Positions 10,601 through 20,385 of a DNA stretch of 52,020 nt are shown piece after piece. Position 1 is the first letter of the stretch, and every line of letters begins with the position of its first letter. The stretch is taken from positions 1 to 52,020 of the forward strand of contig LT649265.1 in assembly GCA_900128395.1 (NCBI GenBank), given 5' to 3'. Source of the DNA: Stramenopiles sp. TOSAG23-2 (lineage: Eukaryota; Sar). The notes under the pieces were generated by a model. The model did no database searches and had not been told where the DNA came from. It saw nothing but the letters and a program-made list of their open reading frames with translations. Position numbers and translations under genes: made by a program.

Positions 10601-11312
10601 TATCGTTTTTCGCTGGAAAAATATGTTGCTCCCCATTATTATATATTAAACATCGTTGTAACAATGTAAAATCTTCAGCCCAATTCCATAAACAAACTTG
10701 CGCACCTTCATCCTCTTTCTCCCCCGCCTCTACACTTATTAAATATAAACTATCTATTGAAAACTGTAAAGTTACCGTGTTGGCCCACGCAACATTAGCT
10801 GATAAATCGCGCCTAACGCGATATGCTTCTCTATATTGCCCACCTGGGCCATTTCCAGATATGTCCCATAATATAATTTGTGGCTCGGGTCCGCAATCTG
10901 CACTTGCTATAAATAAACCATTTGATGAACAAGCTAAACTAGTTACAGGAGAAATATGACCTTTTAAATTTAAACGTGTATCAGTGCGCCAATCCCATAA
11001 AACTACGTTGGAGCCAGCAGCATGTACAACAAAGCCTCTGGTAGGATGTACACAAATAGGTACATTGGGTGATGCACCAACTACAGTTTCTAACCGAAAT
11101 TCATCAGTTTTTGGAATATCTTTTAAACATGTATATACAGTAGTGCCACGATTGTGAATATTTTTAGGTTGTAAATCTTGCCTTATTGGAGATTCACCAG
11201 TTTTATTATCAATATTATTAATTTCTTCATTAAAATCTAAATAGCTAGGTCCAAAACCAAATTCATCTATATGGCTATTTCTATATGCTGGATCATTACT
11301 TGAGAATGCCAT
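7665..11312 (-). CDS. Large WD40 protein, MABP1/WDR62-like, with duplicated C-terminal module
   Basis: 1215 aa. Residues 73-250 (FRLETVVGASPNVPICVHP, NVVLWDWRTDT, PQIILWDI, GAQVCLWNW) and several later blocks are WD40 blades. The order and wording of the first ones resemble the double-propeller MABP1/WDR62 family, which scaffolds kinases and centrosome or spindle proteins. A basic linker (about 256-290) interrupts the first propeller, and further repeats run to about residue 1000 (for example TGSADQTVSIWQM and ADGCINVYRVS). The C-terminus carries two copies of an unrecognised module of about 60 residues (1058-1118 and 1149-1210). Each has VLVS near its start, then VEVF, a TGE/TGD turn, a VCD, and VEVLK. 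The gene is divergent from the SH3/WW/LRR gene. The ORF is uninterrupted and starts at its first ATG. Confidence 0.75.
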   Translation of the reverse strand: MAFSSNDPAYRNSHIDEFGFGPSYLDFNEEINNIDNKTGESPIRQDLQPKNIHNRGTTVYTCLKDIPKTDEFRLETVVGASPNVPICVHPTRGFVVHAAGSNVVLWDWRTDTRLNLKGHISPVTSLACSSNGLFIASADCGPEPQIILWDISGNGPGGQYREAYRVRRDLSANVAWANTVTLQFSIDSLYLISVEAGEKEDEGAQVCLWNWAEDFTLLQRCLIYNNGEQHIFPAKNDNPFTNSENDTNKKEPWEARKAGKRYGIGRNGRKRSSTSKRKSKQSRFGGKNVVKVVWIPGSNNFAVIFSHILWVFETDRGAMRLAKQQQFQGSKYTYELVDVVASGIYRLLVVLCRSGQLFVCDSSGAIVNSLGAPVKKNRSKTSSRIRGNKSNSKLAKDAEKKRRFTCINCCGDMVFVGANDGSIWTVEIRTLTWKRKLPFQHHLRERLDYPESNKNMNKNGPTSPRAWETPSRNFGPSKEEQQINRGPGWPVSSIATTSDDAFIVGCFADHSLAVFDLHNGRVTNHAVTHFGGVHSACWHPDASSSVLVTGSADQTVSIWQMVLPQQTAPSSYFMQGRNNLLLTGGGTSMGGLDPIAGRFWRAKPTRTFDVSQSLDPELRYQRLSRSSKAIAIATDYGGMFSAPKITSSVSRAAAAVEITAVAYHPRGGRIACGCSHGMIRVYSTMSGRLLYLRDIGVYTRSRAYGNTTAARVKEPGVMECTDIAFSAEGRYLACALAGGMTAVMDSWGAYNRGSLLSSGFEKAAWPGKMPPRLSVCFAQRPMGVRPGNLKAEEAASGTCVLCCTAVDRLALKEIQPGSSQSDTRLSPKTASLEGPSELKGLECPTVQEFRLDSACTTFSIHPSGNYVICLSLRGTILIYHLWLGNLRGVIPTSAIPHPMGTRPCFVQDPSGLYIAATCPVPRQSASIQLGANSSIECYRVVLYEVCSGRYAGHVTDLPVVQFLSWSPCGSRLTMGGADGCINVYRVSPGIYRNIEATLLATKNDVDFWESHPIFLEPLRPTKNVGAELKKKMGFGGETDVTTLDNERRRKPPKIDFKSGFKLQNGHYVLVSIRKKRIVEVFFTMTGERKRFKMDDGTLISLSVCDTDEERVEVLKNVLTPIRTRSLHLKERRLRDKIKSGKFDDINCRLGMKLANKKFVLVSVKNGRSVEVFTPSTGDQLRLRVNESALASLAVCDSPGEQVEVLKGILEGVIFY
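7683..8141 (-). repeat. Tandem protein-module duplication in the WD40 gene
   Basis: Repeat 1 spans about 7959-8141 and repeat 2 about 7683-7868. The encoded modules align residue by residue (VLVSIRKKRIVEVF against VLVSVKNGRSVEVF, and VCDTDEERVEVLK against VCDSPGEQVEVLK). The linker between them is basic (KERRLRDKIKSG). DNA identity is much lower than protein similarity, so the duplication is old. Confidence 0.8.
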
Positions 11313-12077
11313 TATTATACTGATAAATTATTATTTATATGGTTGTTATTTTCATGTCTCTTCTTGTTGTTTTATATATAGGTAAACCTATTCAAAAATC
11401 ATTTGTATCAAATTTATTTTTTTTATTTAATAATTTTTTTTTAAATAAATAATAATAATTTTTTTGATGTGGTTTTACGGTCTATTTACCTGCTAATTAT
11501 TTATTGAAATTATACTGGGAAGTTTTACATCATCATAATATTATTATTTTCAAAAAATTGTTGTTGTTGTTGTGGTGTTGTTGCAATTTTTAATTTTCCA
11601 TTTGAATACTGGTACTGAACCCTACTTTCTAAGTCCTTTTGTATAACAGAGTTTTTTTTTAAAGAATGTCGTCTGCTGTGGTCCCTGAAGGTATTTTTCA
11701 AATGATCCAGTGTAATAGTAATCCAGTGTTAAAATTAAAACTCTTTAATAACAATAATAGCTGTGCTATAGCCGGTGTATTATAGGTGGTGATGATAATG
11801 ATGTGTTAGTGTGGTGATGATGAATATGAACAAGTTAAAGTTGATTGATTTTTAAATTATTCTATTATAATATTATTATTATTATTATAATAGTCTATTT
11901 TTATATGTTGTCTATTTATTATTTTATCAAATAAATAATACATCGCACCATCGACAATAAAATTTCAAGAATTTATTGTGTAACACATATAAATTACATG
12001 CTTTTTTAATTGCTAATTTGGAATTAGCTAAAAATAAAACAGACAGATAGATATAATTGTATATAAAATAATAAATC
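11313..12077. other. Divergent promoter region
   Basis: 766 bp between the starts of two large genes. It is AT-rich, with TTG/GTT runs near 11561-11585 and TTA/TAT runs at 11870-11890. No gene recognised. Unlike the 3' flanks in this window, it has almost no CGTA-type words. Confidence 0.55.
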
Positions 12078-15000
12078 ATGTCTGGAAGTGAAGATGATGA
12101 CGCTGAAGACCCAGCTGATTCGGACGAAGATTTTGATTTTGATATGGAAGGAGACGGGGAAAAAAAGAAAAAAAAGAAGAAGAAAAAAAAGAAGAAAAAG
12201 AAGAAGAAGAAGAAGAAAGAGTATAAACCTGAAATCATATGGTGGGAAGAATATTGGGACGATGATGAAGTCATGAAATGGAAACATCGTAAAACAGATG
12301 AAATTGTTACTGAATGTCCGAAAGATATACACCACTTATATTGGGTTGAGTCAAAAGATGAAGAAGATGCAAAGGCAAAACAAGAGGAAGATGCTTTACT
12401 TATAAAGTCTATTGAACGTGATAGAAAATTTTTACAACAAAGTCTTAAGTATCAACAAACCAAAGTAGCATTTATGAACCAGCATGGTGCACCAGATAAT
12501 TGTCCAGATTTATTGGCAAAAAAAGAAGAGTTAGTAAAACAAAAAGAATTAGATATAAAACAATGTAATGACCAAATATTTGCAATTAAACACGCTGAAG
12601 CAAACCGTAAACAAGTCTGGAGAAATACTCAAACTGGGGAAACGACTGAGAATTGTCCTAAAAAAATAAGATATAAATACTGGGTTGAAGGAATTGATGA
12701 AGTTAGTAACTTTTGTTGGGCCAAAGAAAATTTTCCTGGTGATAATCCAGACGAAGATTTAGCATTTAAAAAAGGGAATTGGATAGAATTATTGGATGAT
12801 TCTGATGAGGATTGGTGGAAGGGTAGATTACATGAAAAAGGTGAACCGACTAAAAACATTGGGAATTTTCCTGTTGATATGGTTGAAGTGAGACGAAGGC
12901 CGCAATGGGTAAATAAATTTCTTGATAAAACTGTTTATTATATACCAGGAGATTATGGAGACTTTTTGGCAAAAAAAAACGCAGCACAAGCAAAAATAGA
13001 TGCAGAAGGTAAATTAGCGCCAGAAGGTTCGCCTGGGGAAGGAGATTGGTGGGCAAAGATGAAAGATGATGATAATAATTTTTATTGGTATGAAATGAAG
13101 ACATATAAAACAACATATGAAGATCCATTTAAAATTCCTACTCCTCCACAAAGTCCTAGAATGGCTGAGGATAAAGAGATGTACAGCCAAATTACTACAG
13201 CGGAGGGTGAACGATATTGGTATAATGAAGAAACGCAGGATACTACATGGAGTAGTCCATTTGATGATCGTTTGCCACCAGATAGATGGTTTAATAATTT
13301 TGCAAATGCTGAATATTACTATGTTGATTATGAAAATATGAAGTTATCCCCAGACAAGCCACAAGAAATTACTGATTATGAAGACAAGTTAGAACGAGAC
13401 CGTTTATGTAAGGAATTTATGTTGGGTAATCCTAATGATATTCTAGAAGATTACATGATTTATAAAGTTATACGGAATGTATATGTGACTGATTGTTTAA
13501 ATGATATTATATCGGAGGTAGAAGTCATACAGCAAGCATTGGATTTAAGAGAATTAGTGGCAGTTGTTGCTGACATGGTCCGACAAGTTGCATGTGAGGA
13601 AGTTATTGATCATTTAAAAATAAAACTAGAAGAAATTGAGGAATTAGAACGCCTTGCTGCATTAGAACAAGCTGGGGATGATGATCCGAATGATCGTGAT
13701 CTAGAACCAGAATGGTTGGATTTATATACCATTCCTCAATCTGTCCCGTATATAGAAAAGTTTGCATTGCATGATATGTATTTAAGTAGCTCCGGTCCAC
13801 TATGGAAAGTCAATAAAGGATGGAGACAATTTGATAAAGCCTATCAAATGAAAATAAAGGTTGAAAATCGATATAAAAATAATATTGCAAAGTTAGAAGA
13901 GAAAGATGAGATTCGATTTCAAGAGATTGAAGCGGATATGAAATCAAAGAAAATATCTACGACACAAGGACGATGGAGACATGAAGAGCGATTTAACTTC
14001 TTGGAAGAGGAAAGGGAAAGATACAAAGCAATACGGGAGGAGGAACGGAATGATCCTGAAAAAGTCCCGCATAAGTTTTATCAAGTAAGCGATGTGCCTA
14101 CATGGTATGGTGCGGTATGCGAACGAGGTCATGTGCTAGGATTGGAATTGAACAAAAATGATTTGGAAGGCGAAATACCACATCAAGTACAACAGTTGAA
14201 ATATATTGTTTCTTTATGCTTAAATCGTAATCGCTTAGTGGGAAACCTGCCGGCATCCGTTTTAGGATGCCATACATTAAAAACATTAGATTTAAATGGT
14301 AACAAATTAGGTGGCATTATTCCTTCTGCAATATCACAGTTAACGAATTTGGAATTTTTATATTTACAAGGTAATCAATTCTACGGCCCAATAGCCAACC
14401 TTTGTACATTGCACAAATGTAAAGTATTGAATATATCTGAAAATAATTTTGGTGTCACCAGCGGTATACCACCTAAAATTAGCAAATTGAAACGTTTGGA
14501 GAAATTAGACATGTCTAGCAATTCTTTGGTGGGTCCATTTCATGATAAAATATGTCGCTTAACTCGCTTAAAAGAATTACGTTTAGATGGAAATGACTTA
14601 TACGGGGAGGTGTCGGAAAAAATATATAAATTAGTAGATTTAGAAGTGTTATCATTAGATCACAATGCACTTACTGGTGAGATACCACCTAAAATTAAGA
14701 AGTTAAAAAAATTAGAGCGACTTTGGTTAGGATCTAACAAATTCACTGGTATAATGCCAGTATGGTTAACAAAATTGAAAAAATTAACAACATTAGATTT
14801 GCATGATAATATGTTGGAGGGATACTTAGTGCCGACGTTAGCTAGGTTACAAAAGTTAGAAATTTTAAGACTAGATTTTAATTTTTTTGAAGGTGTAGTG
14901 CCACGTTCATACGAACGCTTAACCGGTCTAGTTGAATTAGACATGGGTGATGGAGCACAAGGCAACAATAAGGATCTGGAGAACTTACCCGTAACATTGG

Positions 15001-15557
15001 AGACATTGGCGGAATGGAGACGTACACCTGCACCACCTTTAAATGAAGAATTGCCATATGAAAAATGGTTAGAAATTACAATTACAAATATTAAAGGAAT
15101 GAGATATTCACGTAGGCAAGAAATTTCCCAAGGTGAGGCGCATAAATTAGTTCGTAATAAACGTGCCTATGAAAAAGCTGTTTTGGATTCTAAATTTGAT
15201 AATCGGACTACACCACCACGACTTCGCCCATTGAAATTACAGCATTTATTTCATGGTGGTGCGCCAACAAATTTACGTAATGATGGTGAAGGTAAACCGA
15301 GAGGATGGATGCCAACAAGCCCAGAGGAAGCCGAGAGATCTACTGGATGGGGTAAAGGATATCCAACCGTATTGGCAAGTGAGCTAAATGAATTTCATTT
15401 GAAAGTGGTGGAAGAACCATTACTATTTGTAAAGTCCAAAAAAAAACGGAGAACGAATGAAGATGGGGAAGAAATGGAAGAAGATGAAGGGGAAGAAGTG
15501 GAAGATATAGAAATAGAGAAATCATCTAATCAAGAGGATGAAGAGTTGATGGCGTGA
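12078..15557 (+). CDS. SH3-, WW- and LRR-containing scaffold protein with poly-Lys tract
   Basis: 1159 aa. An acidic start (residues 4-27) is followed by exactly 19 lysines (29-47). An SH3-like domain lies at about 212-272 (NWIELLDDSDEDWWKGRL, then GNFPVDMVEV). WW-like domains are at about 329-350 and 375-396 (ERYWYNEETQDTTWSSP). A charged, probably coiled-coil region spans about 500-660. Plant-type leucine-rich repeats run from about 675 to 955 (LxxLDLxGNKLxGxIP pattern, roughly 11-12 repeats). The C-terminal tail is basic and then acidic. There is no signal peptide or TM, so the protein should be cytosolic or nuclear; SH3 and WW domains bind proline motifs and LRRs bind proteins, so a scaffold role is inferred. 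A 13-bp hairpin follows the stop. Confidence 0.8.
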   Translation: MSGSEDDDAEDPADSDEDFDFDMEGDGEKKKKKKKKKKKKKKKKKKKEYKPEIIWWEEYWDDDEVMKWKHRKTDEIVTECPKDIHHLYWVESKDEEDAKAKQEEDALLIKSIERDRKFLQQSLKYQQTKVAFMNQHGAPDNCPDLLAKKEELVKQKELDIKQCNDQIFAIKHAEANRKQVWRNTQTGETTENCPKKIRYKYWVEGIDEVSNFCWAKENFPGDNPDEDLAFKKGNWIELLDDSDEDWWKGRLHEKGEPTKNIGNFPVDMVEVRRRPQWVNKFLDKTVYYIPGDYGDFLAKKNAAQAKIDAEGKLAPEGSPGEGDWWAKMKDDDNNFYWYEMKTYKTTYEDPFKIPTPPQSPRMAEDKEMYSQITTAEGERYWYNEETQDTTWSSPFDDRLPPDRWFNNFANAEYYYVDYENMKLSPDKPQEITDYEDKLERDRLCKEFMLGNPNDILEDYMIYKVIRNVYVTDCLNDIISEVEVIQQALDLRELVAVVADMVRQVACEEVIDHLKIKLEEIEELERLAALEQAGDDDPNDRDLEPEWLDLYTIPQSVPYIEKFALHDMYLSSSGPLWKVNKGWRQFDKAYQMKIKVENRYKNNIAKLEEKDEIRFQEIEADMKSKKISTTQGRWRHEERFNFLEEERERYKAIREEERNDPEKVPHKFYQVSDVPTWYGAVCERGHVLGLELNKNDLEGEIPHQVQQLKYIVSLCLNRNRLVGNLPASVLGCHTLKTLDLNGNKLGGIIPSAISQLTNLEFLYLQGNQFYGPIANLCTLHKCKVLNISENNFGVTSGIPPKISKLKRLEKLDMSSNSLVGPFHDKICRLTRLKELRLDGNDLYGEVSEKIYKLVDLEVLSLDHNALTGEIPPKIKKLKKLERLWLGSNKFTGIMPVWLTKLKKLTTLDLHDNMLEGYLVPTLARLQKLEILRLDFNFFEGVVPRSYERLTGLVELDMGDGAQGNNKDLENLPVTLETLAEWRRTPAPPLNEELPYEKWLEITITNIKGMRYSRRQEISQGEAHKLVRNKRAYEKAVLDSKFDNRTTPPRLRPLKLQHLFHGGAPTNLRNDGEGKPRGWMPTSPEEAERSTGWGKGYPTVLASELNEFHLKVVEEPLLFVKSKKKRRTNEDGEEMEEDEGEEVEDIEIEKSSNQEDEELMA
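12162..12218 (+). repeat. Lysine-codon (AAA/AAG) tract
   Basis: 57 bp encoding 19 consecutive lysines with AAA and AAG mixed. The mixed codons suggest selection on the protein tract rather than simple slippage of one trinucleotide. Confidence 0.9.
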
Positions 15558-15886
15558 CGGAGCTGTGGTGTAAAAAAAGTACGAACGTTCGTATTTTTTT
15601 TTTGTACAATATTATAACGTTCGTACTTAGATTGTGATGGCTTTCTTATATCATAAAAAACTCTTTTTCTATAAAATATCTTTTTATTGTAAATGATATG
15701 TGTGCATAATTTTATTTCATACATCTCTCGTCGTACGAATATTTTAAATATTTTTTATAAAAAATGTCAATATATGTTAAAATATGATACTTCGTACGAA
15801 CCCCGGTATATTTATATGCATATTTACGAAGCTCATATATGCTTTTGTTACAGTACGCATCCATGATAAAAATAAAAACACTATTT
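15558..15886. other. Convergent 3' spacer rich in CGTA words
   Basis: Between two convergent genes. No gene. It contains the hairpin at 15577-15628 and further TCGTACGAA-type words near 15730 and 15791, consistent with 3' untranslated or termination sequence. Confidence 0.55.
15577..15628 (+). terminator. 3' hairpin after the LRR scaffold gene
   Basis: AAGTACGAACGTT (15577-15589) pairs perfectly with AACGTTCGTACTT (15616-15628) around a T-rich loop, starting 20 nt after the TGA stop. The left arm overlaps the palindrome TACGAACGTTCGTA. A role in 3'-end formation is inference. Confidence 0.45.
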
Positions 15887-18131
15887 TCAAGGTTCAATTA
15901 AACTACCGTCACAATCGAAACCATCCCATTTACATTCTTTGGAATTACATCTTGGATCACAATACTTAGGTTCTGTTCCATGTGGGTATAATTCATCATC
16001 CTCCCAGTTCTTGTAATTGCAATAATCACTACACATTTTAGCACAATTAATATCTTTACCGTTACTAGTGGAACAGATAGGATTGGATGAAAATAACGCT
16101 CTGTTTTCCATTTTTCTTGATACAATTGCATCTCGAAATACCTTATCAACTTCACTAATCGAATTATTTCTTGCATCTATGTAGAACAAATTATGAAAAT
16201 TAGATAAATAGCTTGGCAATGCATTTAAATTGCAACGTGCAACATCCAAGTGAGCTATTTTGTTAGACAAAGTTTCGAAATTATTTGGAAACATTTTTGT
16301 TGTATCTTTGTTTAATTGATTTCCTCCGGCATAAAAAAAATTCAATTGTGGAACTTGTTCTGCACCAAAGCTACTAGGCAATGTTAAACTATTATTAGTT
16401 ATCACTAAATAAAATAAACTTGGAGAATGTATTTTTTCTGGCATGTAAAAATGTGGATTGGAATTGACCCACAAAGCAGCTAAACCAGGATGATTCCATA
16501 GTGCCTCTTCGTTATATGAACTGATATTGTTAAATTTCAAATTTAAATGCAATATGTATTTCCATTTTAATATATCAATATTGAAACTTGATAATTTATT
16601 GTATGCAAAATCAACATGTACTAATTGTGTTAATTCTTCTATTTCTTGTGGCACGTTTGTTAAGTTACAATTTAACACACGTAGTAATTTCAAATGCGCC
16701 ATATTCGTTGCTATTCCAACTGGAAGATCGGTCATAGATTTATTGTTTTCAATCCATAATGCTGCACATTCACAATTGGAAACAAAATTTTGTGTACAAA
16801 ATGGTATTTGTATCTTACATCCATCGGAGTAAAAGTTTTTGTGAGAAGCAAAAATCAAATCGCATTTTTCATTAAGAATACTCTGATACGATACAATATG
16901 AATCAATTGAGTGAAAAACAATATCATGAAAAAAATGCAATGAATAATTGCTAAAACAAACATAAACAACTTTCTTGAATGTAAACAAAATTTGTTTTGA
17001 GTTATTTGAATCGTTTCCATTTTTGAACGTCTATATAACTACATGTGTGTGTGTGCGTGTGTATAAATCTATTGTTAGACTTGGTTTTAATCTGATATAA
17101 CAACATTGATGTTTTATTATTACATAAGAGTCCAATATATAACTTACTGATAATCGACGCCTTCGAATTTTCTGTGCTTCTTGATTTTCCTTTTTAATTA
17201 CAATATCATCTAATTTTCTTGCAATATTTTCAAAAAATTGCGATCTCAATTTACTAAATAAGGATAACGATGGCATAATTATTATTTGCAACAAGTCTCT
17301 AGTTGCAGGTGCAACATGGCCGTAGAAAAATAAAAACAAAGGTGGAAACATTAAATAAATTGTATCCATAATAATATCAATATTAACTAATCGATCCCGT
17401 TCTGCAACAGTTATAATACCGAACGAGGCACTATCATGTTCTCTTTTAGTACTACAAAAAGGCAATACAATTTTTTTATACAATAAAAAAGCCTGTAATC
17501 CTGAATCTAAAAAGTATAAAACGCAAAAAAACATCGTAATTGAAAGCGGCAAGCGACAAATATATATTGTAAAATAATTAGTTGTTTGAAATATCTTTTC
17601 CAATGTTTCGCTACCATATAATTTATATAAATAATATTTCCCATTCAAACCAAAATTAGTAGAGTACAAATTTTTTATACGTGATACCAGATTATCTGTA
17701 CGTCTTGAATGTGAGCCTATTCGTTTTTTTATCATTGCCAAAGCTCTGTGTTTCCATCTTACAAGGGCATATACAAATAATAAAACAAACAAAATGCCGA
17801 AAATCACAAAAACTATGACTCCTTCCTTTTCCGTATTTGAAAAATTTGGATATGTAAATAAATAAAATAATGAGAAATAAAAGATTGAAAAAATCAATGT
17901 CTGCAGTAACAAAATTATTCCATAGCATCCTATTAACTTGCAAAACGTGACATCGTGATTTTTAATTCGATCTAATATAGTATGTTCTGATGCACTTCTA
18001 CGATTATTTCTGTTGCGTTTCTTCTTTTTTTTTTCTACATCAGCTGTATCATCTTGTTCAGAAGACGTATGCAACGGGTTTTTATTCCAGTTACTTGTAT
18101 CACCCAGGTTTATTTCTTTCACTGTTGCCAT
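15887..18131 (-). CDS. Multi-TM leucine-rich-repeat protein with Lin-12/Notch repeat, two exons
   Basis: I join two open frames through a 109-nt intron (17039-17147; GTAAGT donor, TAG acceptor, phase 0). Exon 1 is 17148-18131 and exon 2 is 15887-17038, giving 711 aa. Residues 1-50 are basic and cytosolic-looking. TM segments lie near 64-92, 104-123, 191-216, 251-271 and 352-376. A Cys-rich cap (387-417, with DGCKIQIPFC and NCECAAL) leads into LRRs (about 440-640). The C-terminus holds a Lin-12/Notch repeat (C-x3-C-x4-C-x6-DC, within 687-705). Family knowledge: the same order occurs in large families of oomycetes and related stramenopiles, with unknown ligands. The role is probably cell-surface recognition (inference). 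Read separately, exon 2 would start at an internal Met (17020). Confidence 0.7.
17039..17147 (-). other. Spliceosomal intron in the LRR/Notch gene
   Basis: 109 nt on the minus strand. It starts GTAAGT after codon 328 (TCA) and ends CATGTAG. A CA-repeat lies just before the acceptor. Removal joins the frames in phase 0 and replaces an unlikely C-terminal tail (hydrophilic, ending THTHVVI) with the LRR half. Confidence 0.65.
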
Positions 18132-18808
18132 AATGATGTTTCTCTAATTTTTATAATATATCGTTTTTATTGAACGGCAAATATATATAATAAAAATCTG
18201 TATTTCTATAAATCTATTTTAAAGTATTATGTCTGTCTGTCTATCGCTATAGCTACTATTCACTGCATGTGCAATCACTCGCGATATATGTGTATATATA
18301 TATTGATCTAAAAGCTATTATACATATATATATCTACATCTTTATCTTCTTTTGGATTCATTATTGCACCATATAATAATAGCAGTTGCAATAGTTGTCG
18401 TAATAAATAAATAAAAAACCGTAACCTCTCCTGTGGTAGGTGCGTAGTAAAAACCAGTAAACATTATAAAGATCACACAACAGGACAACAGGGAGATATA
18501 ATATGAGTATAATATTGTGATCACCTCAACTGTACCTGGCCTGACGCGACACTAATACTAACATATATACTACCAGGTACCATCTATTTATAATATATTA
18601 TAATGCTTATTCTGGTGATGTGATGGTGATGCTAGCCGCCAGCTAGAGTTAGAGTACTTAAGGAAAGTTCTCTTTGACTTACTGTAGGTAATATAAAAAA
18701 TTAAAAATAATATACAATCAAAAATTACACACACATCGGTATCATACCAAACCTCTCGTTTTCTCCACAGCACCACAAATAAAATTATACTTTTCGTCGC
18801 ATCACCTT
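18132..18808. other. Spacer with possible small spliced gene
   Basis: Between the LRR/Notch gene start and the transporter stop. It holds AT-rich DNA at 18160-18330 and the open frame at 18342-18551 listed separately. No other feature recognised. Confidence 0.4.
18342..18529 (-). CDS. Possible last exon encoding a two-TM peptide
   Basis: The open frame encodes about 60 residues with two hydrophobic segments around TTGEVTVF and a charged C-terminal end, stopping at 18342. The frame has no upstream ATG (first internal ATG at 18464), so it is probably an exon or a relic. A candidate intron 18530-18682 (GTAAGT donor, TACAG acceptor) would join it in phase to an upstream open segment (18683 up to about 18800) that encodes another hydrophobic stretch, but I find no start codon there either. 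The EVTVF motif between two TMs recalls the microprotein at 6779-7009. Confidence 0.25.
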
Positions 18809-20263
18809 TTAAAGTTCGATTTCCTTTCCTGAACCAAAAACAAGGAAAATTATACAACCAAAAACGCAGATACTAGCCCCAACGTCAAACGCCGTACCCC
18901 ATGCATCTTTGCATGACTGTGTCGATGCAATTTCCCATGCCAAAGTTTGATTTTGTTTGAACACCTCATCGGTTGGGCATTTACCATTTGTTAGCAAATA
19001 TCCAACTAGTACTGGATTAAATGCACCTCCAAATGTTGCTATACCATTAGCTAATCCTTTTATAATTCCAGCATATTCTTGGGACAAATCCATCGGAGTT
19101 GCAGCAGAGGCGGAAGCAACAATTCCACCAGGAGCAATTGCAAAACATAAAATTACAACAACTGTTGTTAAATTAGATATATGATGTTTCAATAACATTA
19201 ATGATGATGTAGCTGCAGTAGCTGCAATAAATTGAAATAATTTTCTAACATGTGTAATTGATAATCTTTTTGATACTACAAGCCAATCTGATATAAATCC
19301 ACATGTTATTCCAATTATGCCACATAAAAAATACGGATACAATAATAAATATGCTGAACTATGTGTACTTGACATATTGAAGCGATATTCTTCTTGTAAA
19401 TATTTTGGCAAATATGTAACAAACATGAAAAGACTCCAATTGATTGAAAACGGTCCAACAATGGCAGCAAAAACATCTAATCTACATAATAATTTTTTCC
19501 ATGGTATTTTATCTTCTACGTTCCTTTTAATATTAATAGTTCCAACATCAAGTTGATAATAGGATGAAGATGATAACGATAATAATGTTGTTGTTGTTGC
19601 TGCTGCTGCTGGCGTATTAATAATGCCTTCTAACACTTCTTCTTCTTCATCATCACTTGGCATTTTTTCCGAAGGATTGGATTGTACTCGAAAATAAACA
19701 TAAATACTAAAAATGCCTGTTATAGTGCCAAACAAATAAAACACTTTTGACCAAGATCCAAGGGCATTTTGAATTTGAGTACCACAACCAAGTGTCAATG
19801 CACCGCCCCAATAGCTTCCCGCGTCCATCATACTAAAACCCCGTGCCCTTTCATCAAAATTTAACCATACAGCAAATAAACTATGTGCGACAGGATACAC
19901 AGGAGATTGTGCTAATCCTAATAATACTCGTAGTGCGAAAAAATAATAAACTCCAAAATTTATTGCAACAAATGGTGACAAAAATGTTATGATGCACTGT
20001 AATATCATACTAACTAACAACACCCGTCTTGAACCGTAACGTGATGCTAAAATTCCACTAGGAAAATTGCCAAACATATATCCCCAAAAAAATCCAGATA
20101 AGACAAAGCCATTTTCTTCCACACTCCAATTTAATTCTTGTGACAGACCAGAATTGCCTACTAATATGGTTGATAAACATACACGTAGTAAATATGCATT
20201 GACGCCAACCATAAACATTATGAAGACATGTTCATGTTTTCTTGATAAAAAACAGCAACACAT
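18809..20263 (-). CDS. Major facilitator transporter, SLC17/sialin-like
   Basis: 484 aa with about 12 TM segments. Typical MFS/SLC17 features are visible: GFVLSGFFWGYMFGNFPSGILASRYGSRRVLL (loop 2-3 signature), ALRVLLGLAQSPVYPVAHSLFAVW in TM4, and ERARGFSMMDAGSYWGGAL in TM5. SLC17 members move organic anions (phosphate, sialic acid, glutamate, nucleotides) driven by Na+ or H+. The substrate cannot be told from sequence. A long acidic/Ser-Thr loop (about 200-240) sits between the two halves, as is usual in the family. The ORF is complete without introns. N-terminal MCCCFLS contains three adjacent cysteines that could be palmitoylated (inference). Confidence 0.88.
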   Translation of the reverse strand: MCCCFLSRKHEHVFIMFMVGVNAYLLRVCLSTILVGNSGLSQELNWSVEENGFVLSGFFWGYMFGNFPSGILASRYGSRRVLLVSMILQCIITFLSPFVAINFGVYYFFALRVLLGLAQSPVYPVAHSLFAVWLNFDERARGFSMMDAGSYWGGALTLGCGTQIQNALGSWSKVFYLFGTITGIFSIYVYFRVQSNPSEKMPSDDEEEEVLEGIINTPAAAATTTTLLSLSSSSYYQLDVGTINIKRNVEDKIPWKKLLCRLDVFAAIVGPFSINWSLFMFVTYLPKYLQEEYRFNMSSTHSSAYLLLYPYFLCGIIGITCGFISDWLVVSKRLSITHVRKLFQFIAATAATSSLMLLKHHISNLTTVVVILCFAIAPGGIVASASAATPMDLSQEYAGIIKGLANGIATFGGAFNPVLVGYLLTNGKCPTDEVFKQNQTLAWEIASTQSCKDAWGTAFDVGASICVFGCIIFLVFGSGKEIEL

Positions 20264-20385
20264 TAATTATATGTACAATTACAACTTGTGGTTGCTAAAT
20301 AGCTAGGCAATGTAATATGATATCTCTCTTGGTAAAATACCTATTGTATATATAAATTTTATTTGTAATTCAATAATAAATGCAA

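Noticed and set aside
10414..10959. 181-codon frame opposite the WD40 gene
   Set aside because: It lies wholly antisense to a well-supported coding region and its translation has no domain features.
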